A DNA stretch of 64,000 nt from an uncultured Clostridia bacterium (GTDB lineage Bacteria > Bacillota > Clostridia > Lachnospirales > CAG-274): positions 16,607 to 80,606 of the forward strand of contig CANQDF010000009.1 in the NCBI GenBank assembly GCA_947591605.1, given 5' to 3'. Position numbers and translations under genes: made by a program. The notes under the pieces are model-generated. The model was not told the DNA's origin, did not search any database, and was given only the letters and a program-made list of their open reading frames with translations. This document shows positions 16,987-26,478 of the stretch, piece by piece; position 1 is the stretch's first letter; each line of letters opens with the position of its first letter.

Positions 16987-19900
16987 ATGAAAAAGCGTAG
17001 AATAGTTGCTTTTGCTCTTGCAACAACTATGGTTTTTTCCAGCTTTTCATCTGTTACCTTCGCAGAGGAAACGGTTTCGCCGGCTGCCGCCGAGGCTTCC
17101 GTTCAGGAAGACGACGTGGTATCAAGCGCTGCTGTAGAGGCTTATGCAGCCGATACATTTATGCGTGACGGTATGATAACCAATATCCCTGATGAGGGTG
17201 ATGACGGTTGGATGGCAACCGTTACGGGTGATTCCGGCGGTACCGCTAAAATGTCCGGTACGGATCATGATACATATGCGGGCGATGATGCCGTATACAA
17301 CGATCAGCCATATTATTCCGTTGTAAAAGACGATGACGGCAATGTAGATATACGTATGGGCGTCTTCAGAGATGACGGTACCGTTGTCGAGGCTATAGGT
17401 AAGATGCAGGCTTCATCGGATGGTCATACACTGTACTATAAGGAGCTTAGCGCATCGGACAGCTTTGAGCTTTCCGCAAAGGCAAAGATCAATAAGCTGG
17501 ATTTGACCGGCTCAAACCCACAGCAGATAGGCTTTGGTCTTATTGTAAGGGATGAAGTTAGGCCTATGACCAATTACTCTTCAAGGAGCAATATGCTTTT
17601 TGTAGGCCCTATGAATATGTCCAGAGAGCCATATAAGGTATATGCAAGAAATAACAATACGGCTGTAACGCCAAGCGCAATGCCTTTATTCTCAAATGAA
17701 ACGGGTACGGATCCTAAGCCCGGCGATACCATCGAACTTAAACTCAGGAAAAACGGTAACGCCTTTATCCTTACATACGGTGATCTTGCACCTGTTTCCG
17801 TTAATAACTGGATAAATTTCACGGATACTATTTATCCCGGTCTTTTTGTAACAAGAGCTGCCGATATCGAATTTTCCGATATCAAGCTTGAGATGCTTGA
17901 AAACAAGTATACATCCATTGCCGTAGAACAGGTTCCCGACAGGACGACCTATGTTGTAGGCAGCAGCTTTGAGCAGGCAGGTCTTAAGATCGTCGGTACT
18001 CTCCCCGACGGTTCTACCGAAGAGGTTGACCCCCATGATTACGATGTAGTTTGCTTTGACGATATCAAGGACACGGTAGGCACACATCCTATTACGGTTG
18101 TATGCGGTGACTGCACAACTACATTTGATGTAAATATTGAGCCTAAAAAGGTAGAAAGCCTCAGCGTCAGATATCCTACCGCAAGGAATACTTTCTACAC
18201 AGGTTCAAAATTCAGTGATGTCGGTCTTGTTGTAAACGCAACATTCAATGACGGCACCACAGCTACTCTTAAGAATGATGAGTACATACTTAAGATAGAC
18301 GGTCAGGTCATTGACAGCAGCCTTTACTTTGACGATACAATGTTAGGCACAAAGACCGTTACCGTAGAGTATACGGATCAGGATCCAAGCATTGATCCTA
18401 ACGGAAAGAGCGCAAGCTTTAATATCAAGGTTCTTCAGGCAGAAATAAAGAGTCTTTTCATAGCTGCACTGCCTGCAAAAACAACATATTACCTTGGCGA
18501 TGAGCTTGATACCGCAGGTCTTGTTGTAAGAGCCGAATATGACCTTGGCGACACAAGCAAGTATCAGGCACTGCTTGAAAGCGAATATACCGTTGAGGGC
18601 TTTGACAGCAGCGTGCCTAACGATGCCGAGGTTCTTACCATAAGGCTTAAGAGAGATCCTTCCAAGACAATAACCTTTACTATTGTTGTTAAGGAAAGGA
18701 TGCCGGTTGCTCCACGTATAGTAACATATCCAAGAACTACCTTCAGCGTAGGCGAAAGATATGATGCAAAGGGCATGATAAGTGCGGTCGTATACGACAG
18801 TGACGATGTGGAAGATATGGACAACAGCCCTATCTACTACTATGACGGCACAAGATACTATACTCTTACATCTCCGGATGAAGAAAACGAGGATCTTAAG
18901 CCCGAGGCTGACGGTACATACACCATAGCTTCAAGCCTGTTCACGGATCCCGCAACAGCACCCGATTATTATATCGACCTTACAAGCTATGACAACAGCA
19001 AGGTAGGTACAACTCAGGTAACTGTTGTTTACAGGGATTTTGAAGATGAAACATTGGCAGTTACAATAGAGGAAGGCAAGAGATACATCTGGAAGCCATC
19101 TATCTTTGGTGCTTCCTCAATGGGTCTTGACAACAAGCCTCCTACGACCGAGATATATGTTGACGGCGCTCTTGTAGGCGCAGACAACTATGACAATGCT
19201 GTAGGTATTATGGAAAACGGCAAGCTTACCAACGTTAAGGACGTCAGGATCAACTCTTGGGACGGCGCAGGTAAGATATCCGGTGACCAGGACGGTATCG
19301 GCTACTACTATACAAGGATAGATTCCGATAACAACTTTACACTTACTGCAGATGTAAAAATAAACAGATACATACTTGACCCCGATGATCCCGAAGGTAA
19401 GGATCAGCTGGAGATCGAAAAGTCCCAGAAAGAGGCAGAGGAGCTCCTCGGTCGTCCTATAGGCCGTGACGAGGCTATTGATATGTACCGTGACGGTCAG
19501 GAAGCATTCGGTCTTGAGGCAAGAGATGCGGTTGCTCTCTTTGCTAAGGACGGTCTTGGCGATGATAACCTTATCACTATCAAGGCAGAGGATGCTCAGC
19601 TGGATAAGTACGGCGAGCCTGTCAACATTTGGGAGGCTTATGTAAAGGGTATGAGTGCTGTTGACTACAGAGGCACAACCAGAAAGGTAGCAGTTGCAAA
19701 CGTTGCTCCCGTATTTGCTTCAAACATCGTTCTTGCGGGCGGTTACAGCGGCGCTACATATTCAAAGGATATCACATCCAGCGGATATTGGGCAAATACA
19801 CAGCGTAACAGGATCAACCTTTTCGTAAGAAAGGGCGTTACAAACTATATCAGCAGCGGCGGTACAAGGGTAGGTCCTTATAACTCAACAGAGCAGCCTC

Positions 19901-22854
19901 CTGTTAAGGGTGAAAGGTACAATATCACTCTTCAGAGGATCAACTACGGTTATAAGATCACAACCTATAACTACCAGACGGGCGAAACAGGCGTTAACTA
20001 CTCCTTTGATTCTACAGACGGTCTTTCCGACCTGCTTATAACTCAGGAGGATAAGGACAATATCTGGGTAGGCTTCTTCGCTTGCCGTAACGCAGATATT
20101 GATATTACAAATGTTGAGCTTTACGAAACAGCTCCCGAAACGGATCCTGTTATAAGTAACCTTACAACAAACACATATTCACCAAACATAACACTTCAGT
20201 CAACATTGTATACGGGTTCACCCGAATATACACTGGTGCTTAAGGCTAACAACTACTCAGGCGGTCTTGTTACTATCAGACAGGGCGATGAGGAGGTTTA
20301 CACAGATACACCTATCACCAGAAAGGCTACAAGCTACCCTGTAACTCTTGAGCCAAACGCTAAGACAGAGTTCACCGTAACTTATACACCTAGCCGTGTT
20401 GATGATTGTGTATCATATGATCCTGTTGTTTTGAGGTTTATCATAACATGTAAGGCTATGGATGAAACTCTTGACGACATCTATGTAAGCCCCGAGGGCT
20501 CCGTTAAAACAGGTGACGGTACAAGAGAGAATCCTATAGACTTTGAGAGCGGTATAGGTCTTTGTCAGCTTGGACAGAAGGTCATAATGCTTGACGGTGT
20601 ATACCATCCAACCGACAAGATCAATATACCTTTAACAAACACAGGTACGGCTGCCGCAAGAAAGTATCTTGTAGCAGACGAGGGTGCTCATCCTGTTATC
20701 GACTGTCAGAAATTAACACCGGGCTTTACGATTGCAGGCGATTACTGGGTATTCCGCGGCATAGAGGTATGTAATGCGGCAGGTAACACCAAGTCCTTCG
20801 AGCTTGGCGCCGACCATACAATAGTTGAGGATTGTGTATTCCATGACAATGGTGATACAGGTCTTCAGATAAGCCGTGTTGACAATGCGGAAATAATTGA
20901 CGAATGGCCTGCTTACAACCTTATAAAGGATTGTGAGTCATTCAACAATGCAGACCCATCAAAGAACAATGCCGATGGTTTTGCTTCCAAGCTTACATCG
21001 GGTTACGGCAACGTATTCCAGAATTGTATATCTCACCACAACGTAGATGACGGCTGGGATCTTTATACAAAGCTTGAAACAGGTCCTATCGGTCCTGTAA
21101 CCCTTGATAACTGTGTTGCTTACAAGCAGGGCTATGAGCTTGCAGATGACGGTACGGATGCTCCTTGGTCGGATCCCGACGGCTGCAACGGCTTCAAGAC
21201 AGGCGGCGAGAACATCTCCGTAATGCACTATATCAAGGACGGTATCACATTCGAGAACATGGGTAGTGGTATCGACTCTAACTTCAACCCTGAGTTAAAG
21301 GTAAGGAATGTTGTATCCTACATGAACGAGAGATATAATATCGCTCTTTACTCAGACAGACCAAGTAACTACAACTTTGATATAAAGGGCCTTATCTCCT
21401 ACAAGGGCGAGCGTCCCGACAGAATAGGTTCCGTAAGCTACAAAGAAGGCGTATCTTATGAGAATGCAAGCAGCAATTCACTGATCAGCTCAAGCAATTA
21501 CTTCATCTATGGTTTCAACGATCCTGATGAAATAAACGCAGGTACACCTAACCAGAAGGATCCTGAGGTTTGGACAAATGAGGAGCTCTTCAATGAGAGC
21601 TTTGGCTTCAAGAACTATGTGGATAACGGTTCAAAGATCACATATGCAACTCTTAAGGAGCTTGCAGGCGGTACATTTGACCTTAACTCCTACAATGCCG
21701 ACCTTGTTAAGGTTGATGACAGCTTCTTCAAGAATACGGACAGCAGCTCTGTAATAACAAACGGTCGTTATTCAAGAGATGAAAACGGCAAGTTTATCAG
21801 AGGCGACTTCCTTGTTCTTACAACACCTTATGTACATGATGCAGACGATTATATTGATTACAGCATCTATGAGATAAAAGAAGATACAGAGCCATCAACA
21901 GACAACACAGAGGACACCACAAAGGCTCCTTCACCAAGCGGCGGCGGCTCATCATCGGGCGGCGGCAGCGGCAGCAGCAGGAGCGGCGGTGGCGGCGGTT
22001 CATCCGTTAAAGCCTCCGGAGAGGCAGCTTCAACAACCGTAAGCGAGGACGAGGAAATAACGGAGCGCACAACAGCAGCTCAGGCTAAGTCCTTTGTAAC
22101 ACCTAGCGGCGTTGTTATCACACCTCCTGTAAACACAGGCGTAAGAGTAAACTTTACCGATATTGCAAGCCGTGCATGGGCAGTTGATTCCATCAACAAG
22201 CTTGCATCGGCAGGTATTGTAAACGGCGTAAGTGCAAATACATTTGCTCCTGACGCATACAGCAAGAGAGCAGACTTCATTGTAATGCTTGTTAAGACTC
22301 TTGGTCTTACAGACGCAGGCACAGATAACTTTACGGATGTTGAGTCCGGCAAGTACTATGCAAATGCGCTTGCAATAGCTAAGGAAGCAGGTATTGCTTC
22401 AGGCTACAGCGACGGTACATTCAAGCCCGAAAATACAATTACCAGACAGGATATGATGGTACTTGTTGCAAAGGCACTTGAATTTACAGGCGCAGAGCTT
22501 GACACAAGCACAGCAGTGCTTAACGGTTATTCCGATGCAGCACAGGTTGCAGACTATGCTAAGCCATATGTAGCAGCACTTCTTAATGCAGGTATCGCAA
22601 ACGGTACAGATACAGGCATCGCTCCTACAGCACTTATTACAAGGGCACAGATGAGCGTACTTGTAGCAAACGTATATGATACGGTGCTTGAAGCAGCAGA
22701 GGCATATGCAGCAGAGCAGGAAGCAGCTGAGGCAGAAACCGAGGAAACCACTGAGGCAGACGAGGCAGAGGAAGATACAACAGCTTCCGACACCGAGGAT
22801 ACCACAGAGGTGCTTACCGAGGAAACTACCGAAGCAGTAACCGAAGCTGAATAA
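16987..22854 (+). CDS. Giant secreted PL9-type pectate lyase with Ig-like and SLH domains
   Basis: The 1955-residue protein starts with a signal peptide (MKKRRIVAFALATTMVFSS...). Residues about 305-570 hold repeated Ig-like (group 3) units (YVVGSSFEQAGL, FYTGSKFSDVGL, YYLGDELDTAGL). Residues about 1155-1500 form a parallel beta-helix matching polysaccharide lyase family 9: calcium-type Asp residues at 1330 (NADGFASK), 1354, 1355 and 1358 (HHNVDDGWDLY) and a Lys at 1404 (NGFKTGG) at the position of the Pel9A catalytic base. A Gly/Ser linker leads to three SLH repeats (about 1720-1900) for wall attachment, then an acidic Thr/Glu tail. It likely cleaves pectate at the cell surface. The regions at about 160-300 and 730-1080 look like concanavalin-type beta-sandwich modules. 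Confidence 0.88.
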   Translation: MKKRRIVAFALATTMVFSSFSSVTFAEETVSPAAAEASVQEDDVVSSAAVEAYAADTFMRDGMITNIPDEGDDGWMATVTGDSGGTAKMSGTDHDTYAGDDAVYNDQPYYSVVKDDDGNVDIRMGVFRDDGTVVEAIGKMQASSDGHTLYYKELSASDSFELSAKAKINKLDLTGSNPQQIGFGLIVRDEVRPMTNYSSRSNMLFVGPMNMSREPYKVYARNNNTAVTPSAMPLFSNETGTDPKPGDTIELKLRKNGNAFILTYGDLAPVSVNNWINFTDTIYPGLFVTRAADIEFSDIKLEMLENKYTSIAVEQVPDRTTYVVGSSFEQAGLKIVGTLPDGSTEEVDPHDYDVVCFDDIKDTVGTHPITVVCGDCTTTFDVNIEPKKVESLSVRYPTARNTFYTGSKFSDVGLVVNATFNDGTTATLKNDEYILKIDGQVIDSSLYFDDTMLGTKTVTVEYTDQDPSIDPNGKSASFNIKVLQAEIKSLFIAALPAKTTYYLGDELDTAGLVVRAEYDLGDTSKYQALLESEYTVEGFDSSVPNDAEVLTIRLKRDPSKTITFTIVVKERMPVAPRIVTYPRTTFSVGERYDAKGMISAVVYDSDDVEDMDNSPIYYYDGTRYYTLTSPDEENEDLKPEADGTYTIASSLFTDPATAPDYYIDLTSYDNSKVGTTQVTVVYRDFEDETLAVTIEEGKRYIWKPSIFGASSMGLDNKPPTTEIYVDGALVGADNYDNAVGIMENGKLTNVKDVRINSWDGAGKISGDQDGIGYYYTRIDSDNNFTLTADVKINRYILDPDDPEGKDQLEIEKSQKEAEELLGRPIGRDEAIDMYRDGQEAFGLEARDAVALFAKDGLGDDNLITIKAEDAQLDKYGEPVNIWEAYVKGMSAVDYRGTTRKVAVANVAPVFASNIVLAGGYSGATYSKDITSSGYWANTQRNRINLFVRKGVTNYISSGGTRVGPYNSTEQPPVKGERYNITLQRINYGYKITTYNYQTGETGVNYSFDSTDGLSDLLITQEDKDNIWVGFFACRNADIDITNVELYETAPETDPVISNLTTNTYSPNITLQSTLYTGSPEYTLVLKANNYSGGLVTIRQGDEEVYTDTPITRKATSYPVTLEPNAKTEFTVTYTPSRVDDCVSYDPVVLRFIITCKAMDETLDDIYVSPEGSVKTGDGTRENPIDFESGIGLCQLGQKVIMLDGVYHPTDKINIPLTNTGTAAARKYLVADEGAHPVIDCQKLTPGFTIAGDYWVFRGIEVCNAAGNTKSFELGADHTIVEDCVFHDNGDTGLQISRVDNAEIIDEWPAYNLIKDCESFNNADPSKNNADGFASKLTSGYGNVFQNCISHHNVDDGWDLYTKLETGPIGPVTLDNCVAYKQGYELADDGTDAPWSDPDGCNGFKTGGENISVMHYIKDGITFENMGSGIDSNFNPELKVRNVVSYMNERYNIALYSDRPSNYNFDIKGLISYKGERPDRIGSVSYKEGVSYENASSNSLISSSNYFIYGFNDPDEINAGTPNQKDPEVWTNEELFNESFGFKNYVDNGSKITYATLKELAGGTFDLNSYNADLVKVDDSFFKNTDSSSVITNGRYSRDENGKFIRGDFLVLTTPYVHDADDYIDYSIYEIKEDTEPSTDNTEDTTKAPSPSGGGSSSGGGSGSSRSGGGGGSSVKASGEAASTTVSEDEEITERTTAAQAKSFVTPSGVVITPPVNTGVRVNFTDIASRAWAVDSINKLASAGIVNGVSANTFAPDAYSKRADFIVMLVKTLGLTDAGTDNFTDVESGKYYANALAIAKEAGIASGYSDGTFKPENTITRQDMMVLVAKALEFTGAELDTSTAVLNGYSDAAQVADYAKPYVAALLNAGIANGTDTGIAPTALITRAQMSVLVANVYDTVLEAAEAYAAEQEAAEAETEETTEADEAEEDTTASDTEDTTEVLTEETTEAVTEAE

Positions 22855-22871
22855 TGTAATATTTACAATAA

Positions 22872-22902
22872 AAAGGGTCTGCCCGTTTGGGCAGACCCTT
22901 AG
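22872..22902 (+). terminator. Strong terminator after the PL9-SLH gene
   Basis: AAGGGTCTGCCC pairs perfectly with GGGCAGACCCTT around a GTTT loop. It lies 20 bases past the stop and has A and T tracts on its flanks. A near-identical copy lies at 23137. Confidence 0.85.
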
Positions 22903-23136
22903 ACTGTCAAAAAAGCTTAAATTAGATTCAAAAAATGATTTTTAAGAGTTTAAACTTGAAAAAAACATTTAAAGGTAATTTAAGCGCCGCAGGCTAAAAT
23001 CCGCAGGACGAGCTTTGCCCGTCCGAGGAAAAGAGGGAGTGTCGAGCGATAGCGAGGCGCGAATCTCTTTGTACTCTGTGAAAAAAATGCAGGAAATGCA
23101 AGCATTTCCTGCAAGCGTGTCGATTTTTTCGACACG
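22903..23136. repeat. Hairpin-rich intergenic element
   Basis: The 234 bases between two copies of the same terminator hold no credible gene. They contain GGACGAGC/GCCCGTCC, then CCGCAGG repeated twice directly, a perfect 24-base palindrome GCAGGAAATGCA...TTTCCTGC (23090-23113), and GCGTGTCGA/TCGACACGC (23114-23137). The arrangement resembles a small palindromic intergenic repeat or a remnant element. No transposase is present. Confidence 0.5.
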
Positions 23137-23168
23137 CAAAGGGTCTGCCCGTTTGGGCAGACTCTTTG
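23137..23168 (-). terminator. Terminator copy serving the minus-strand S41 gene
   Basis: GCAAAGGGTCTGCCC pairs with GGGCAGACTCTTTGC around GTTT, one mismatch. It lies just past the stop of the convergent S41 gene and can act in both directions. Confidence 0.7.
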
Positions 23169-23188
23169 CTTTATATATTCCTGTTAAA

Positions 23189-24148
23189 TTACCTGTTTTT
23201 ATCTATATGCTCAAGTGTATACTCCAGCTCATCACGATCGGGTGTAATATCGGGTTTTATTCCTGTACCGTGTATTGTATTGCCTTTTGGGGTAAGTATA
23301 TTAAGTGTTGTAGCCTTTACGCCGTACCCGTCCAAAAGCTTTATCTCCGTTTGACCTATTCCTTTACCGTATGAATAACCGCCTATTACGGTAACATTGT
23401 CAAGGTTTTCCCTCAGTGCATTTATAAATACCTCTGCGGCGGAGGCAGTCATATTGTTTTGCAATATGTATATCTTGTCGGGGTGCAGAGGAGTTTTGTT
23501 TTTTGATTTTGGCGCCGATGAAAAAAGCTTGCTGCGGTAATTATATATGCTTATTGTATTGCCGGCGGGTAAAAAATACTCCGAGATCCTATTGGCATAT
23601 TTTAGTACTCCCCCTCCGTTATCTCTCAGGTCTATTATAAGGTTTTTGCAGTCACGCATCCGACCAAGCTCATCCTTTACGGCTTTGCCCGATGAGGAGG
23701 AAAAGGCTGTAAGGGTAAGTATGCCTGTATTGTCATCAAGCTTTTTAAAGCTTGTCATTTTACCGTCGGTTTCAATGGAGTTTTGCTCCCGTGAAAGTTC
23801 TCCTCGGTTAAAAAAGACTGTATAATTATCCTTGCTTTCCTTTCTCAATTCATCCGTAAAAACAGATATTACAACATTGTCAAAAGCCTTTAAATACGAG
23901 CTGCCGCTTTCAAATGCAATATGCCTTGAATATATGCTGTCAAGTGCATCCGTATTTATATAATTGCCTGCTATAAGTATCTTGAAAACAGTGTAATTAT
24001 AGTTGAAAAAGAACAATGCAAGAAGTATTAAAAATATTATAATTATGTCTATCTGATACCTTATATTATCTCTTTTTAGCTTTTTAAGCTCTTCCTGCGG
24101 CGTAAGTGTTTTGCGCTTAAATAATACTTTAAATATTTTTTTGGGCAT
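23189..24148 (-). CDS. Membrane-anchored S41 family peptidase without PDZ domain
   Basis: The 319-residue protein has a basic N-terminus, one membrane helix (IDIIIIFLILLALFFF, about residues 34-52) and an extracytoplasmic S41 fold. Catalytic elements are visible: LIIDLRDNGGG, the Ser in NMTASAAEVF and the Lys in YGKGIGQTE. No PDZ domain is present between the anchor and the protease, so it is shorter than typical CtpA. Such proteins may process cell-envelope or spore proteins; the target is unknown. It follows the SDR gene by 6 bases and ends at a bidirectional terminator. Confidence 0.85.
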   Translation of the reverse strand: MPKKIFKVLFKRKTLTPQEELKKLKRDNIRYQIDIIIIFLILLALFFFNYNYTVFKILIAGNYINTDALDSIYSRHIAFESGSSYLKAFDNVVISVFTDELRKESKDNYTVFFNRGELSREQNSIETDGKMTSFKKLDDNTGILTLTAFSSSSGKAVKDELGRMRDCKNLIIDLRDNGGGVLKYANRISEYFLPAGNTISIYNYRSKLFSSAPKSKNKTPLHPDKIYILQNNMTASAAEVFINALRENLDNVTVIGGYSYGKGIGQTEIKLLDGYGVKATTLNILTPKGNTIHGTGIKPDITPDRDELEYTLEHIDKNR

Positions 24149-24154
24149 AATAAA

Positions 24155-24880
24155 TTAAAACCCCCCGTCTATACCTATTATCTGTCCTGTTATATATGTG
24201 TTTTTCTCTGCAAGAAAAAGCGCAAGCCCTGCCACCTCCTCGGGTGTACCAAAGCGGCATAAGGGTATCTGCTCTATAAAGTCCGAGCGTTCCTCATCGC
24301 TTAAAAAGCTGTTCATATCCGTCTGAACAGCTCCGCAGGCTATAGCGTTTACGGTTATGCCTGAAGGCCCCAATTCCTTTGCCAGGGCTTTTGTAAAGGC
24401 ATTCATAGCCCCTTTTGAGGCGGAATATACTGCCTCACAGGATGCACCCGACGTACCCCACATGGAGGATATGTTTATTATGCAGCCGCAGTGGCGGCGT
24501 ACCATATCAGGCAGTACCAAATGAGTGCAGTTTAACATGCTTTCAACATTATTTTTAATAATATGCTGCCATTCATGGGGCTTCATATCCTCAAAAAGCC
24601 CTATATGCGATATACCGGCATTATTTACAAGCACATCAATACCGCCAAATTTATTATATATGTCTTTTATTGTATTTTTGGCCTGTTCATAGTCCGATAC
24701 ATCCGATATAAAGGCGGCGGAAGAGGGTGAATATTTTTTTACCTTATCAAGCGTTGCGGCAAGCTCATCCTTTGATTTTTTTGTATTGAGTATTACGGTA
24801 TAACCGTTTTTTGCAAATTCAAGTGCAGCGGCACGGCCTATACCCTTTGCCGAACCCGAAATAAACACAATTTTGCTCAT
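24155..24880 (-). CDS. SDR family oxidoreductase (FabG-like)
   Basis: The 241-residue protein is a classical short-chain dehydrogenase: SGSAKGIGRAAA cofactor loop, the NNAG motif, INISSMWG with the active-site Ser, and the YSASKGA Tyr/Lys pair. The C-terminal ITGQIIGIDGGF is FabG-like. It probably reduces a 3-oxoacyl or other ketone substrate with NAD(P)H. It is not in a fatty-acid cluster, so the substrate is open. ATG at 24880 is set by GGAG upstream; a longer reading frame to 25102 runs through the promoter region and is rejected. Confidence 0.88.
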   Translation of the reverse strand: MSKIVFISGSAKGIGRAAALEFAKNGYTVILNTKKSKDELAATLDKVKKYSPSSAAFISDVSDYEQAKNTIKDIYNKFGGIDVLVNNAGISHIGLFEDMKPHEWQHIIKNNVESMLNCTHLVLPDMVRRHCGCIINISSMWGTSGASCEAVYSASKGAMNAFTKALAKELGPSGITVNAIACGAVQTDMNSFLSDEERSDFIEQIPLCRFGTPEEVAGLALFLAEKNTYITGQIIGIDGGF

Positions 24881-24895
24881 AATTTCTCTCCTCAC

Positions 24896-24924
24896 TTGCA
24901 ATATTTTTCTATTAATGGTATCAT
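24896..24924 (+). promoter_or_regulatory. Promoter of the MATE gene (shares its -10 with the opposite strand)
   Basis: TTGCAA (24896-24901), a 17-base spacer and TATCAT (24919-24924). The -10 lies within TATCATA, which read on the other strand is TATGATA. Confidence 0.65.
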
Positions 24925-24948
24925 AACTTATAGAGAGAAAAAATACAA
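24920..24948 (-). promoter_or_regulatory. Divergent promoter of the SDR-S41 pair
   Basis: On the minus strand TTGTAT (24948-24943), a 17-base spacer and TATGAT (24925-24920). The -10 elements of the two promoters overlap in the same seven base pairs, so only one polymerase could bind at a time. Confidence 0.65.
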
Positions 24949-24980
24949 TATTTTTGTTTATTTTTATTGATGGTGTTGGT

Positions 24981-26318
24981 ATGTTTAAATTTTTTGACGA
25001 TAAACGTTTTATAAAAAATCTTGCTTTTTTGGCAATACCCATAATACTTAACGAGCTGTTGAATTCGGCCGTAAATATGCTGGATACTTTTATGATAGGC
25101 ACTCTCGGTGAGGGGCCTGTGGCTGCCGTTGGTCTGGGTAATCAGATATTTTTTCTTTTTACTATTATTTCCTTTGGCATAAACAGCGGCACGGCAATAT
25201 TTATGGGTCAGTTTGCGGGTAAAAACGATATGCAAAGCGTGCATAAAACCATCGGTCTTTCAATGCTGCTTACGGTCGGCGCTGCCGTTGTGTTTGCCTG
25301 CGCCGCCTTATTTATGCCGGATAAGATAATGCACATTTATTCAAAGGATAAAGCGGTAATTGCACTGGGCTGTGATTATCTGCGTACAATAGCGGTTTCT
25401 TATGTGTTTACGGCCGTAATAATGGTTTTCAACTCGGCGCTTAAGGTTACGGGCAACACAATGCAGCCTATGTTTACCACGTTTATTTCGTTTTTGATAA
25501 ATTTTGCGGGCAATTACATATTTATAATACGGCTCGGTATGAGTGTGAGGGGTGCGGCGCTCTCCACCCTTATTGCAAGAAGCTGTGAATTGCTGCTTCA
25601 GCTTGTGCTTATGCTGACAAGAACAAGCCCTGTAATTACATCGCCAAAAAATTATTTTGCTTTGAGCAGGGAGTTTTGCAAGCCGTTTATAGGTGTTTCA
25701 CTGCCGGTTGTCATAAACGAAGCCGTGTGGGCATTTGGCACGTCGGCATATAATATAGCCTATAAGTTCAGCGGAACGGTCGCACAGGCAGCTTTGCAGA
25801 TAGCCACCACCGTGCAAAGCCTTTTCCTTGTGGCGGGCTTGGGCGTAGGTTCGGCATGTGCAATAATAATATCCAATGCCCTCGGCTCGGGAGATAAGGC
25901 TAAGGCGTTGGATAATTCCAAAAAATGTATTTTTTTCGGTGTTGTTGTAAGCGTTGTTATGGGCTGTATGCTTGCTGTCGCCTCACCTTTTATTGTAGGG
26001 CTGTTCAATGTGGACACATATGCCGCAGACAGCGCATATAAAATGCTTATTATTATTTCTGTCGGCATTATACTTAAAACCCTGACCTATATAACAATAT
26101 GCGGCATATTGAGGAGCGGCGGCGATACAAAGTTCTGTCTTGTGCTGGAAAGCGGCTCTGTATGGCTTATAGGTCTGCCTATGGCATTTTTGGGCTCTGC
26201 CGGTTTGCATCTGCCTATTTATGTTACATTTGCCATGGTTTATATTGAGGAGCTGGTTAAGGCAGTTATAGCGTTAAAAAGAGTATCGGCAAATAAATGG
26301 CTGAGAACACTGGTATAG
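24981..26318 (+). CDS. MATE family efflux transporter
   Basis: The 445-residue protein has twelve predicted membrane helices and MATE/NorM-like features: the N-terminal IPIILNELLNSAVNMLDTFMIG, VAAVGLGNQIFF, the second-half IPVVINEAVWAFGTSAYN counterpart and ALQIATTVQSLF. It probably exports drugs or metabolites with Na+ or H+. I place the start at ATG 24981 (MFKFFDDKRF); the longer frame from 24954 adds residues unlike the family. The ribosome site is weak. Confidence 0.88.
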   Translation: MFKFFDDKRFIKNLAFLAIPIILNELLNSAVNMLDTFMIGTLGEGPVAAVGLGNQIFFLFTIISFGINSGTAIFMGQFAGKNDMQSVHKTIGLSMLLTVGAAVVFACAALFMPDKIMHIYSKDKAVIALGCDYLRTIAVSYVFTAVIMVFNSALKVTGNTMQPMFTTFISFLINFAGNYIFIIRLGMSVRGAALSTLIARSCELLLQLVLMLTRTSPVITSPKNYFALSREFCKPFIGVSLPVVINEAVWAFGTSAYNIAYKFSGTVAQAALQIATTVQSLFLVAGLGVGSACAIIISNALGSGDKAKALDNSKKCIFFGVVVSVVMGCMLAVASPFIVGLFNVDTYAADSAYKMLIIISVGIILKTLTYITICGILRSGGDTKFCLVLESGSVWLIGLPMAFLGSAGLHLPIYVTFAMVYIEELVKAVIALKRVSANKWLRTLV

Positions 26319-26368
26319 CGTGTATAAATTTAAGTAAATGCCGATCCGTATAAAATTAAAAAGGGTTT

Positions 26369-26404
26369 TGCCGCATTTAGCTGTCCACAGTCAAATACGG
26401 CAGT
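26369..26404 (+). terminator. Hairpin after the MATE gene (weak terminator or mRNA 3' end)
   Basis: TGCCGCATTT pairs with AAATACGGCA (one mismatch) around a 16-base loop. There is no clear T run after it, so this could be an mRNA end-stabilising hairpin rather than a terminator. Confidence 0.35.
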
Positions 26405-26478
26405 ATATCAAAATTGTTTTAATCCTGAATTATTCGGTATTTCCATAATATAATTAATATATGAGCAGGAGTGAGGAT

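Noticed and set aside
24881..25102. Longer N-terminus for the SDR
   Set aside because: It would run through both predicted promoters and the MATE start, and the FabG-like fold begins at MSKIVFISG behind a good ribosome site.
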